DNA of 64,000 nt from Gemmatimonadaceae bacterium. GTDB taxonomy: Bacteria > Gemmatimonadota > Gemmatimonadetes > Gemmatimonadales > Gemmatimonadaceae. Positions 1 to 8,609 of the stretch are shown here, one piece after another. Under the pieces are notes generated by a model that saw nothing but the letters and a program-made list of their open reading frames with translations, searched no databases and was not told the origin of the DNA. The stretch spans positions 156,540 to 220,539 of the forward strand of contig JAIEMN010000002.1 in the NCBI GenBank assembly GCA_019752115.1, given 5' to 3'. Every line of letters begins with the position of its first letter. Within the stretch, counting starts at the first letter, position 1. Both the position numbers and the translations under genes were made by a program.

Positions 1-120
1 GCCGGCGCCATTGGGCCCCAACAGCCCGAACATCCCCGGCGGGATCGTGAGCGAGATGTCGTGAAGGGCGCGGACCCCGTTGGGGTAGGTCTTCGCGATG
101 CGGTCGATGCGGAGAGTCAT
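1..120 (-). CDS. ABC transporter ATP-binding protein, N-terminal 40 residues only (cut by window edge)
   Basis: The reading frame on the minus strand starts at an ATG at position 120 and runs off the left edge of the window. It encodes a typical ABC ATPase amino end: a strand resembling TYPNGVRALHDISLTI, then the beginning of a Walker A loop (LLGPNGAG) at the cut. ABC ATPases energise import or export across the inner membrane. The substrate cannot be told from this fragment. The next gene is divergent, so the roughly 100 bases between them probably hold both promoters. Only the family call is secure. Confidence 0.85.
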   Translation of the reverse strand, partial: MTLRIDRIAKTYPNGVRALHDISLTIPPGMFGLLGPNGAG

Positions 121-226
121 ATGGCTCGCAGTTCAGGAATCGGACAAGCGTGGCCGCTACGATGCGTTCCAACGGCGTGATGGGCAACTTTGTGTCAGCC
201 CATCCGTCATCTGACGTATTCCGGGA

Positions 227-1864
227 ATGCGAACCGCGGGGCAAGTTGACGCCATGCCCTCAACGACCGCGGCCACGGCTGGCCGGGCGCGCCTCGCGAC
301 GCCCGACGACATGGAGGCGATCCACCGTCTCAACTACCGCACGTTCGTCGAGGAAATCCCGCAGCACCCGCCGAACGCCGAGCGTCGGCTGGTGGACCGG
401 TTCCACGACGAGAATCTCTATGTCGTGTACGAGGTCGACGGTGAGGTGGTGGGCATGGTGTGCGGTCGGGCGCAGCGCCCCTTTTCGCTCGACCAGAAGC
501 TGGGCCCCATCGATACGTGGCTGCCGCCGCACACACGCGCCGTGGAGATCCGTCTGCTGGCGGTAGACCCAGCGTATCGTGCCACCCGGGTCCTCGCGCG
601 CCTGCTGCAAACGCTCATTGCCCACTTTGTCGGGCAGGGCTTCGACCTGGGTGTGCTCTCGGGTACCACACGGCAGCTTGCCCTCTATGGTCACATGGGG
701 TGCGTGCCCTTCGCCCATCGCATCGGGACGCCCGGTGCCGAGTATCAGCCGATGTATCTCGAGTTGGAAACCGTGGCGGCGCGCGCGTCGCTGTGGCCGG
801 ATACCGCCTCACTGACATCGCGGGTGGCACGTCCGACAGGTGGACGCTTTCTGCCGGGACCCGTGGCGATGTACGACGCCGTGCGCCGCGCCTTCGCCGA
901 GCCGCCGACCTCCCATCGCGCCACCGACTTCCTCGCGCAGCATGCGCGGGTCCGCGCGGCGCTGTGCGCACGCACCCACGCGCGTCACGGCTCGTTGCTG
1001 CTCGGCTCGGGGACCCTCGCGAACGATGTCGTGGGCGCGCAGCTGGCGCAGCTGCCGGGCCGCGGCGTCGTGCTCGCGAACGGCGAGTTTGGTCAGCGTC
1101 TGGTGGATCACGCACGTCGGCTCGGCTTGCGGCATACGGTGGTGTCCGCGCCGTGGGGCGAGCCCATGGATTGGGACGGCGTCGAGCTCGCCATGCGCGA
1201 AGCGCAGGCCACCTGGCTCTGGGCGGTCCACTCCGAAACGTCCACCGGGGTGGTGAACGATCTCGACGCGCTGCGCCGCATCGCCAGTGCGCACGACGCG
1301 CGCCTCGCGCTCGATGCCATCAGCAGCCTGGGTGCGCTCCCGCTGTCGCTCGCCGGCGTGTGGATGGCGAGCGCCGTCAGCGGGAAGGCTATCGGCGCCT
1401 ATCCGGGCATCGCGATCGTCCTGCACGAGGACACCCCGGCCCCCCACGCCAACATCCCGCGCTATCTCGACCTCGGCTACGCCGTGGCATCAGGCGGGGT
1501 GCCCTTCACGCAATCGTCCAACCTGCTCGCAGCGCTCGATGCCGCGCTCACAGCCAAGGACTGGTCAGCTACGTACACGGAGCGCGTACGATGGAGCGCC
1601 TGGCTGCGACAGTCGCTCAGCGCCGCCGGTCTCACCGTGCTCGCTCCTGCGGCGGTCGCATCACCCGTGGTGCATACCATCGCGTTGCCCCCGGAGGTGG
1701 ATGCACAATGCGTGGGGGACGCCCTACGCGGGCAGGGATGGGACATCGCGTTCGAGAGCGAGTACCTCCGCGCGCGGAACTGGGTGCAGATCTGCCTGAT
1801 GGGAGCGATCAGCGGGGGGCAGGTGCGGGGCGTGGTGCGGGCGCTGGTGACTGCACTGCGATAA
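227..1864 (+). CDS. Fusion of GNAT N-acyltransferase domain and PLP-dependent class V aminotransferase
   Basis: 545 residues. About residues 15-190 form a GNAT-like domain; the opening IHRLNYRTFVEEIP recalls the N-acyl amino acid or homoserine-lactone synthase branch rather than a plain acetyltransferase. About residues 225-545 form a class V (2-aminoethylphosphonate/serine-pyruvate type) aminotransferase: SGTLANDVV phosphate-binding turn, LDAISSLGA with the pyridine-binding Asp, and Schiff-base Lys387 in VSGKAIGAYPG. Both catalytic cores look intact, so one polypeptide may transaminate and acylate related substrates. The reaction is unknown. The start could be ATG 227 or the in-frame ATG 254; neither has a clear Shine-Dalgarno. 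It stands alone between a divergent ABC gene and the convergent hemA. Domain assignment is fairly sure; the acyl versus acetyl donor is inference. Confidence 0.8.
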   Translation: MRTAGQVDAMPSTTAATAGRARLATPDDMEAIHRLNYRTFVEEIPQHPPNAERRLVDRFHDENLYVVYEVDGEVVGMVCGRAQRPFSLDQKLGPIDTWLPPHTRAVEIRLLAVDPAYRATRVLARLLQTLIAHFVGQGFDLGVLSGTTRQLALYGHMGCVPFAHRIGTPGAEYQPMYLELETVAARASLWPDTASLTSRVARPTGGRFLPGPVAMYDAVRRAFAEPPTSHRATDFLAQHARVRAALCARTHARHGSLLLGSGTLANDVVGAQLAQLPGRGVVLANGEFGQRLVDHARRLGLRHTVVSAPWGEPMDWDGVELAMREAQATWLWAVHSETSTGVVNDLDALRRIASAHDARLALDAISSLGALPLSLAGVWMASAVSGKAIGAYPGIAIVLHEDTPAPHANIPRYLDLGYAVASGGVPFTQSSNLLAALDAALTAKDWSATYTERVRWSAWLRQSLSAAGLTVLAPAAVASPVVHTIALPPEVDAQCVGDALRGQGWDIAFESEYLRARNWVQICLMGAISGGQVRGVVRALVTALR

Positions 1865-1867
1865 CGG

Positions 1868-1971
1868 CGGAAGCCTGTACTGCGGAAGCTGAACCGCGGG
1901 AGCTGGACGGCGAGAACCGCAGTTCCCGATGTTCGGCTTCCGATGTTCAGCTTCCGATGTACAGGCTTCCG
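1868..1971. terminator. Long imperfect hairpin built of ~14-nt words between convergent genes
   Basis: The outer arms CGGAAGCCTGTAC (1868-1880) and GTACAGGCTTCCG (1959-1971) are perfectly complementary. The next pair inward, CGGAAGCTGAAC (1883-1894) and GTTCAGCTTCCG (1945-1956), is also perfect, and a third pair is imperfect. Each arm is thus a short tandem array of related ~14-nt words. It lies four bases after the stop of the acyltransferase fusion and just before the hemA stop, so it probably ends transcription from both sides. Confidence 0.7.
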
Positions 1972-1984
1972 TCGTACCCGCCGT

Positions 1985-3124
1985 TCAGGCGCGCGTCAGC
2001 TCTCGCAGTACCAATCGCGCCACTCGTCGGGCGACTTCGTCGGCGGGCTCATCGCCGTGCGCGGTGGCGAAGGCGACCGCCTGCTCTTCGAGGGCGCCGA
2101 GACGCTGGCCGAGTTGCACGCGGTGGGTTTCGCGCGCGCAGCGGGCGAGTTCTTGCTGCAGCGCGATACTCGCGCGACGCGCGCGCGCCTCGCGAATGGC
2201 GGGCGCGGCGGCGTCTTCGAGCTGGTCGAGCGTCACCACCTCGATGCCGGGGGCCGCAAAGCCCACCGCGATCGCACCCGGTACGCCGAGATCGATCCAG
2301 AGGGCGCGATTGGCGCGGCGAGGCAGCGCCAGCGCCTGCGTCATCCCGCCGACCATGGGCGATGTCACGTGCACCGCGAACACCACCACATCGGCCTTCG
2401 CCACCGCGTCATCCCGCGTGGCCCACGGTGCCACGGGCACGTGGAAGGTGTGCGCGAGGGCTTCCGCGCGCGCATCGGTGCGCGAGGTGACGGTCGCGCG
2501 CACGCCCGCCACTGGCTCAAGACGAAGCGCCTCGAGCACCGTGCGGGCCGCATCACCCGACCCTACCACCAGCACTTCGCGCGGGCGGGTCGTGTCATAC
2601 GACGCACCGACCTGGCGCGCTATGCAGTCGCGGACACGCTTGCCGAGCGATGGGTCCGCGTCGGTGCCCATCGCCGCGCGAATGTGGCGCGACGCGTCCA
2701 CGGCCTGCCGGAAGAGGCGATCGATCGGCCCCTGCGCCATGCCTGCATCATGCGCCGCCTGCCACGCACGCTTGAGCTGACCGGCAATCTCCGGCTCGCC
2801 GAAGCGCGCCGAGCGCATACCGGCGGTCACGGCAAAGAGATGCCGCACCGCCAGGTCGGCGTCCGCGCGGTCCACGAACAACGCCTCGCCGCCGCGCACA
2901 CGGCGGACGAGGGTGTCGTGGAACCACGCGCCGAGGTCGTCCTCACCCCACCAGTACAACTCGGTGCGATGACAGGTGCTGAGCAGCACCGCGTTGGCCC
3001 CCTGCCCCTGGAGCGCCACCAGCGCCTGCTCGAGCCGCTCCGGCGTGAGCCGCAGGCGACCGATCAGATCATGCTCATTGTGTTCGTGTGAGCAGCTGAC
3101 GACGTGGAAGGGGAGCAGGAACAT
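1985..3124 (-). CDS. hemA: Glutamyl-tRNA reductase, divergent
   Basis: 379 residues. Reduces glutamyl-tRNA to glutamate-1-semialdehyde with NADPH, the first step of C5 heme biosynthesis. The catalytic Cys is C51 in LLSTCHRTELY (family consensus STCNRTE). A GEPEIAGQLKRAW segment follows, then the substrate-domain helix ending GKRVRDC, then a Rossmann NADPH domain (VLVVGSGDAARTV). It is somewhat shorter and more divergent than the usual ~415-residue enzyme. ATG 3124 is chosen because the frame upstream of it runs into hemH in another register and carries no HemA sequence. It follows hemH by 11 bases, so the two heme genes are co-transcribed. Identification is firm on motif order and partner. 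Confidence 0.9.
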   Translation of the reverse strand: MFLLPFHVVSCSHEHNEHDLIGRLRLTPERLEQALVALQGQGANAVLLSTCHRTELYWWGEDDLGAWFHDTLVRRVRGGEALFVDRADADLAVRHLFAVTAGMRSARFGEPEIAGQLKRAWQAAHDAGMAQGPIDRLFRQAVDASRHIRAAMGTDADPSLGKRVRDCIARQVGASYDTTRPREVLVVGSGDAARTVLEALRLEPVAGVRATVTSRTDARAEALAHTFHVPVAPWATRDDAVAKADVVVFAVHVTSPMVGGMTQALALPRRANRALWIDLGVPGAIAVGFAAPGIEVVTLDQLEDAAAPAIREARARRASIALQQELARCARETHRVQLGQRLGALEEQAVAFATAHGDEPADEVARRVARLVLRELTRA

Positions 3125-3135
3125 GGACGCCTCGA

Positions 3136-4371
3136 TCAGAGACCGGCCACCGACTCTTCCAGCGCCTCGTGATGCGCCGCGGACACACAGGCCGACGGCG
3201 TTGCCACCGTCGCCGCCATCGGGGAGGCCGCCGCGAGTCGTGACGGCACACCGCGGCAGGCCGCGTTGGTGCAGCCAGGGCACTTGCGACGGTAGTTCGG
3301 ACCGAACGGCTTCCCCTCGGCGAGGTGCTCGAAGACGATATCGGCGAGCGCGTCGAGGAACTCGGTGCGGCCGTTGAGGGCCGGCGCCCGCTTGTAGCCC
3401 GTCATGCCGAGATTGTGGGCCAACTCCCCGTATTCGAGGTCGAGCTCCGACAGCGTTTCGATGTGATCGCTCGTGAAGGCGATCGGCACCACGAGCAGAT
3501 TCTTCTCGCCGCGATGCCCGAGTTGCTCGATGACCGTTTCCGTGCTCGGCCCCAACCAACGGAGCGGGCCGACTTCCGACTGGTAGCTCACCATGTACGG
3601 ATTGCGGAGGCCGATTGCCTCCACCACGCGGCTCACGGTGGCGCCGATCTCGGCGGGGTACGCATCCCCGCGATCGATCACCTTGAGCGGCAGCGAGTGC
3701 GCACTGAACAGCACCAGCACGTCATCGCGTTCGGCCTCGGGATACTGCTCGAGGCCATCCTCCACCGCGCTGGCCATGGCGCGCACAAAGCCCGGGTGCT
3801 CGCCCCACCGGTCGATGATGCTCCACTCGAACGCGTCCTTGGTTCCCGTCCGCTCGGCGGCGCGCCACAGATCGTTCAGGCTCGAGCCGGTCGTGGAGCA
3901 CGACCACTGCGGATACTGCGTGAAGGCCACCGCGCGCGTGATGCCGTCGGCCTTCATCTGCTGCAGCGCATCATCCGCGAACGGGTGCGTGTAGCGGAAC
4001 GCCACGTAGAACTTGTGCGGGGCCGTCTCCGGCGACATTTCGTCGAGCCGCTTGCACATCGCTTCGCCCTGCAGCGAGGTCCACTTGAGAATCGGCGATC
4101 CGCCACCGATGCGCTCATACAGCTTGCGCACCTTGGGCGCGCGGCGCGTGGCGATGAACTTCCCCAGCACATCCTGCCAGGGGAGTTGGATGATCTCCCG
4201 GTCGGCGAAGAGGCGGAGCAGGAATGGCTCCACATCGTCGAGCGTGGCCGGTCCACCCAGGTTCATCATCACGATGCCGGTGCCACCCCGGGTCGAACCG
4301 GTCGTGGCGGGGGCCGCGGGGTGCGTCGTCGCAACAGGGCGGCGGAACGGGAGCACATCAGTGGGCGTCAT
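3136..4371 (-). CDS. hemH: Ferrochelatase with complete [2Fe-2S] cysteine set
   Basis: 411 residues from ATG 4371 (alternative ATG 4389, TTG 4452). Inserts ferrous iron into a porphyrin at the end of heme synthesis. Visible features are GIVMMNLGGP near the start, the catalytic-region His225 in LFSAHSLP, and Glu305 in HIETLSELD. The cluster ligands known from human-type ferrochelatase are all present: C158 in PQWSCSTTGSS and the C-terminal CPGCTNAAC (C364, C367, C372). The ~35 residues after the cysteines are Ala-rich and not family-conserved. Located upstream of hemA in the same operon and downstream of a penicillin-binding protein gene. Family and cluster prediction are both strong; whether the porphyrin is protoporphyrin or coproporphyrin cannot be told. 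Confidence 0.93.
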   Translation of the reverse strand: MTPTDVLPFRRPVATTHPAAPATTGSTRGGTGIVMMNLGGPATLDDVEPFLLRLFADREIIQLPWQDVLGKFIATRRAPKVRKLYERIGGGSPILKWTSLQGEAMCKRLDEMSPETAPHKFYVAFRYTHPFADDALQQMKADGITRAVAFTQYPQWSCSTTGSSLNDLWRAAERTGTKDAFEWSIIDRWGEHPGFVRAMASAVEDGLEQYPEAERDDVLVLFSAHSLPLKVIDRGDAYPAEIGATVSRVVEAIGLRNPYMVSYQSEVGPLRWLGPSTETVIEQLGHRGEKNLLVVPIAFTSDHIETLSELDLEYGELAHNLGMTGYKRAPALNGRTEFLDALADIVFEHLAEGKPFGPNYRRKCPGCTNAACRGVPSRLAAASPMAATVATPSACVSAAHHEALEESVAGL

Positions 4372-4498
4372 GGACACATAGATCGGCATTGGAACCGGCG
4401 CAAACAATTCCGGTTCTCTACCAGTTCGCGTCCGTAATGCTCCGTAGGGCAAACTGTGCCTGGCGCACGATTCTCCCCGACATTCCGGTAGGGTTTTA

Positions 4499-4523
4499 TA
4501 AGTCGTTATATATCAACGACTTA
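4499..4523. promoter_or_regulatory. Perfect AT-rich inverted repeat upstream of hemHA
   Basis: TAAGTCGTT and AACGACTTA are exact inverted copies separated by seven AT-rich bases. The repeat sits 11 bases past the PBP stop and about 130 bases before the hemH start. There is no T-run on either side, so an operator or promoter element for the heme operon is more likely than an intrinsic terminator. The binding factor is unknown. Confidence 0.45.
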
Positions 4524-4534
4524 GATTAGATCGA

Positions 4535-6625
4535 TCATGGACCGATCGGTCCCATCCGGAAGAGGCTCCAGGGCCAGCTGAGCGCCCCGGGCTCGGTGCC
4601 GAGCAGAAACCACTCTGTATAGCGGTTTTCGGCGAGGGTTTTGGCGTCGGCGGGCTTGCCGGTGGTGCGGTCCATTTCCGCGGAGACGAGGCCCGGTGGC
4701 GGGGTCCATGCACCACTGGGTTTGCTCCCGTATGCGGCGGCGATGATCCGTCCAGCGATGGGGGCCGCCAGCGTGCCACCGGCAGCGCCGGGCGCGATCA
4801 TCGCCGGCTTGTCGAAACCGAGCCAGACCCCGAGCACGAGCTCCGGGGTCATGCCCACGAACCAGACATCGGTATTGTCGTTCGTTGTCCCGGTCTTGCC
4901 CGCAACGCGGACCTGCGGTGGAACGATCTTCCGGAGGGCCGTCGCGGTGCCGCGATTCACGACGTCGGTCATGATGTCGCGCATGATGAACGCCACCCGC
5001 GGGTCCATGGCGGGGCGCGCCGGCGAGCCCGGCGGCGAGAACACGGCCTTGCCGGTGCGGTCATCGATGCGGGCAATGAAGCGCGGATCGACCCCGACTC
5101 CTCCGTTGTCGAAGCTGGCATAGGCCGCCACGAAGTCGAGCGGCTGCACGACGCTCGCACCGAGCGCACTCGACGGGTAGGGGGCGATCGGTGCGCGCAG
5201 GCCGGCGCGGCGCGCCAGCGCCGTCACCGAGTCCATGCCGACACTGAGTGCGAGTTGTACTGCCACCGGGTTGCGCGAGCGCGTCAGCGCCTCGCGCAGC
5301 GTGAGCATGCCGAGGAAGGTGTTGTCGGCGTTGTCGGGGCTGTAGATCTGCCCGTTGTCGAGCCGGAGATGCAGTGCCGTGTCGGCGACGAGGGCAGTGG
5401 GCGTGAGCCCCTGCGCGATGGCCTGCGCATAGACAAACGCCTTGAAGCTTGAGCCGGGCTGGCGGTTGCCGTCGACCGCACGGTTGAAGCTCGAGCGCGC
5501 GTAATCACGCCCCCCCACGAGCGCGCGGACTTCGCCGGTCGTTGGGTCGAGCACGACGGCCGCCCCCTCGAGGCAGGCGTCCACGCGCGGCTTCTTGCCG
5601 GCGGGCGGCGAGGAGTCGGCGCGCGCGGCACACCGCTGCCCACGGAAGCCGGGGCGCGATTCGATCTCGTCGATGCCGCTCGAGAGCGCCTGCTGCGCGG
5701 CGCGCTGCAGGCCGGCGTCGATGGTGGTATGAATGCGATAGCCACCCTGCGTGACGGGGACGCCGGCGCGTTCGGCCTGCACGCGCACGACATCGGTGAC
5801 CCAGGGCGCGACGGCGGCGCTCGGGGTGATCGTGCGAACCGGTTCCCGTTGCGCCGCGCTCGCCTGCGCGGCGGTGATGTACCCTTGGGCGGCCATCAGC
5901 GCGAGGACGGTGTTGCGTCGCTCGCGATTGCGATCGGGGTACTTGGCCGGATCGTACAGCACCGGGCTCTTGGGCATCGAGGCCAGACTGGCCGCTTCGG
6001 CCAGTGTGAGCTCGGCGGCGCCTTTCCCGAAGTACTGGCGCGCCGCCATCTCGATGCCGTAGGCGCCGCGCCCGAAGGAGATCTGGTTCAGGAACGCCTC
6101 AAGGATCTGTTCCTTGTTGTAGTGACGTTCCATCTCGCGCGCCGCCTGCTGCTCGCGCAGCTTGCGCCCCGGCGACTTGTCCCGCCGGTCGATCACATCG
6201 GGGTGCATGTTGCCCACGAGGAGCTGCGTAATGGTGCTGGCCCCGCGCATTTCGCCCTTGGTCACGGCGTCCTTGAGCGCACCGGCGACGCCGACGAGGT
6301 CCACCCCATCGTGCTGGTAGAAGCGTTTGTCCTCGACCGCGATGAACGCCTGCCCGACGTACTTGGGGAGGCTGCGGACCGAGATACTGATGCGCCGCTC
6401 GCGACCGAACTGACCGATGACGGCGCCATCTCGGGCGAGCACCACCGAGGCCTGCGGCGGGGTGATGATGCGCCACGGTTCACCGGTACCGGCACCGGGG
6501 GCGCTCGCCGCGGGCGCGCCCCCCTGCGCGGGGAGCACGCCGGGCAGGACGGGAACGGCCGACATGGCCACCATCGCGGCGATGGTGGCGCGACGGGTGC
6601 ACCAGGTCATGCGGAGAAAAGCCAT
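4535..6625 (-). CDS. Class A penicillin-binding protein (transglycosylase-transpeptidase)
   Basis: 696 residues. Polymerises lipid II and cross-links peptidoglycan in the periplasm. The glycosyltransferase domain carries the catalytic-Glu motif VEDKRFYQHDGVD, then GASTITQLL and NKEQILEAFLNQI. The transpeptidase domain has SSFK (SxxK), SRN (SxN) and KTGTTNDNTDVW. All catalytic motifs are intact. The amino end (residues ~6-35, hydrophobic, ending VLPAQG) looks like a cleavable signal peptide, whereas most class A PBPs keep an uncleaved membrane anchor. ATG 6625 and ATG 6610 are both possible starts. It is divergent from nadE with 60 bases between. Function is certain at family level; the specific paralogue is not. 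Confidence 0.92.
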   Translation of the reverse strand: MAFLRMTWCTRRATIAAMVAMSAVPVLPGVLPAQGGAPAASAPGAGTGEPWRIITPPQASVVLARDGAVIGQFGRERRISISVRSLPKYVGQAFIAVEDKRFYQHDGVDLVGVAGALKDAVTKGEMRGASTITQLLVGNMHPDVIDRRDKSPGRKLREQQAAREMERHYNKEQILEAFLNQISFGRGAYGIEMAARQYFGKGAAELTLAEAASLASMPKSPVLYDPAKYPDRNRERRNTVLALMAAQGYITAAQASAAQREPVRTITPSAAVAPWVTDVVRVQAERAGVPVTQGGYRIHTTIDAGLQRAAQQALSSGIDEIESRPGFRGQRCAARADSSPPAGKKPRVDACLEGAAVVLDPTTGEVRALVGGRDYARSSFNRAVDGNRQPGSSFKAFVYAQAIAQGLTPTALVADTALHLRLDNGQIYSPDNADNTFLGMLTLREALTRSRNPVAVQLALSVGMDSVTALARRAGLRAPIAPYPSSALGASVVQPLDFVAAYASFDNGGVGVDPRFIARIDDRTGKAVFSPPGSPARPAMDPRVAFIMRDIMTDVVNRGTATALRKIVPPQVRVAGKTGTTNDNTDVWFVGMTPELVLGVWLGFDKPAMIAPGAAGGTLAAPIAGRIIAAAYGSKPSGAWTPPPGLVSAEMDRTTGKPADAKTLAENRYTEWFLLGTEPGALSWPWSLFRMGPIGP

Positions 6626-6685
6626 AGCGGAATTTTACACGGTTCAGCCGGTACGGTTCGGGCGACTCGGGGCGTATTTTCCAGC

Positions 6686-8605
6686 ATGTCCGTCGAACCG
6701 ATCCGACCGCTTACGATTGCGCTGTGTCAGTTTGCGCCCCGCAAGGGTGACACCGCCGCGAACCTCGCCCGCGTGGGCCGACTGTGCGCGCAGGCCGCCG
6801 CATTGGAGCCGCGCCCGCAGATCGTGCAGTTCCCGGAAACGGCGCTCTCCGGCTACTTCGTCGAAGGCGGCGTCCGCGAGGTCGCGCTCACCGCCGGCGC
6901 GCTGGCCTACGAACTCGATGACGCCTACCGCACCGCGTGTGCGGCGGCGGGGATGGACGCGGTCCCCCTGGATGTCGTGATTGGCTTCTACGAACGGTGG
7001 CGGGATACGCTGCATAATGCTGCGGCGTACATCACCATCGGCCTCGACGATGGGCCACCGGTGCTGCGCCACGTGCACCGCAAGAACTTCCTGCCCACGT
7101 ACGGCCTCTTCGACGAAGAGCGCTTCGTGGAGCGCGGTACCGACATCCGCGCGTTCGAAACGCCGTGGGGGCGGGCCGCGCTGCTCGTCTGCGAAGATGC
7201 CTGGCACTCCATCAGCGGGACGCTTGCCGCCCTCGATGGCGCCCAGGTGGTCTTCGTGTCATCGGCAGCGCCGGCGCGTGGCCCATGGCCGCGCACCGAC
7301 GGCATTCCGGGGCCGAACAGCGCGGCGCGCTGGGAGCGGCTCATTCGCGATATCGCCGAAGAGCATGGCGTCTTCGCCAGCTTCGTGAATCTGGTGGGCA
7401 CCGAAGGTGGCAAGCGCTTCTTCGGGACGTCGCATCTGGTAGGCCCCGCCGGCGACGTGCGCAGCCGCGCGCCGGTGTGGGACGAGTCTTTCGTATCGAT
7501 CACCGTCGATCTCGACGATCTGGTGCGCGCCCGCGCCGACAGCCCGCTGCTCAGCGACCTGCGCGTGGCACTGCCGCATGTGCTCGAGAACGTGCGCCGG
7601 GTGACCGACGGCGTCCCGCCCGTCCTGGCATACGACGGCCCCGAACCGGCCGCCGCGGACCTGCTTCGACACGCGCGCGACTTCCACACCGGCGAGTTTG
7701 CCATTCCACCGGCGGCGCGCCCGGCGGCCCCCATCCGGGGCTTGCCGGAGCAGCTGCCGGTCATCCGGCAGGGGCTCAAGGATCACGGCGGCCCGCCGCC
7801 GCTCGCACTGGACGCGGAACTGGCTGAGGAGTGGCTGACCGGCTTCCTGCACGACGAAATGACCCGTCGCGGCTTCGGCCGGGCAGTCATCGGCATCTCC
7901 GGGGGCGTCGATTCCGCGGTGACGGCGGCCCTCGCGGTGCGCGCGTTGGGCAAGGAGAACGTGATCGGTGTGCGGCTGCCGTACCGCACGTCCAGCGCCG
8001 AGTCACTGGCGCACGCGCAGCTGGTGATCGACGCCCTGGGGATCGAGTCCCGCACGATCGACATCTCGCCGGCGGTGGATGGCTATCTGGCCAACGAGCC
8101 GGAGGCCGATGGCGCGCGTCGGGGCAACGTCATGGCACGCACGCGCATGATCGCGCTCTTCGATCTCTCGGCGCGCCATCGCGCCCTGCCTCTCGGTACG
8201 GGCAACAAGACCGAGCGCCTGTTCGGCTACTTCACCTGGCACGCCGACGATTCGCCGCCCGTGAATCCGATCGGTGATCTCTACAAGACGCAGGTGTGGC
8301 AACTCGCGCGCCACTTGGGGGTACCGGAGGTCATCGTGACCAAGGCGCCCACGGCGGATCTCATCGTCGGTCAGACGGACGAGGGCGATCTGGGGATCAG
8401 CTACCCGCGCGCCGACGACATTCTGAACCACATGCTCCACGGCTTTTCGCACGAAGCCCTGCGCGCGCGCGGGTTCACCCCCGACGAGATTCAGATCGTG
8501 TCGAAGCGGCTCAACGGCACGCACTGGAAGCGTCGGCCGCCCGCCACCGCGCTGGTGAGCCAGTCGGGGATCGGTGAATCGTACCTGCGCCCGGTGGACT
8601 ACTGA
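6686..8605 (+). CDS. nadE: Glutamine-dependent NAD+ synthetase
   Basis: 639 residues. Makes NAD+ from deamido-NAD+, ATP and glutamine. The nitrilase-fold glutaminase half shows the Glu-Lys-Cys triad: E51 (FPETALSGYF), K133 (HRKNFLPTYG) and C169 (LLVCEDAWHS). The synthetase half has the PP-loop SGGVDS at 405-410 and the later GTGNKTERLFGYFT and KAPTADL motifs. Length fits the two-domain type. The start is ATG 6686, where homology to the nitrilase domain begins; the open frame extends far upstream antisense to the PBP gene but has no matching sequence there. The response-regulator gene follows after 4 bases, suggesting co-transcription. Confidence 0.95.
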   Translation: MSVEPIRPLTIALCQFAPRKGDTAANLARVGRLCAQAAALEPRPQIVQFPETALSGYFVEGGVREVALTAGALAYELDDAYRTACAAAGMDAVPLDVVIGFYERWRDTLHNAAAYITIGLDDGPPVLRHVHRKNFLPTYGLFDEERFVERGTDIRAFETPWGRAALLVCEDAWHSISGTLAALDGAQVVFVSSAAPARGPWPRTDGIPGPNSAARWERLIRDIAEEHGVFASFVNLVGTEGGKRFFGTSHLVGPAGDVRSRAPVWDESFVSITVDLDDLVRARADSPLLSDLRVALPHVLENVRRVTDGVPPVLAYDGPEPAAADLLRHARDFHTGEFAIPPAARPAAPIRGLPEQLPVIRQGLKDHGGPPPLALDAELAEEWLTGFLHDEMTRRGFGRAVIGISGGVDSAVTAALAVRALGKENVIGVRLPYRTSSAESLAHAQLVIDALGIESRTIDISPAVDGYLANEPEADGARRGNVMARTRMIALFDLSARHRALPLGTGNKTERLFGYFTWHADDSPPVNPIGDLYKTQVWQLARHLGVPEVIVTKAPTADLIVGQTDEGDLGISYPRADDILNHMLHGFSHEALRARGFTPDEIQIVSKRLNGTHWKRRPPATALVSQSGIGESYLRPVDY

Positions 8606-8609
8606 GCCG

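Noticed and set aside
5729..6685. Upstream extension of the nadE reading frame
   Set aside because: It runs antisense to the intact PBP gene, has no NadE or nitrilase similarity, and ATG 6686 is where the family sequence begins.
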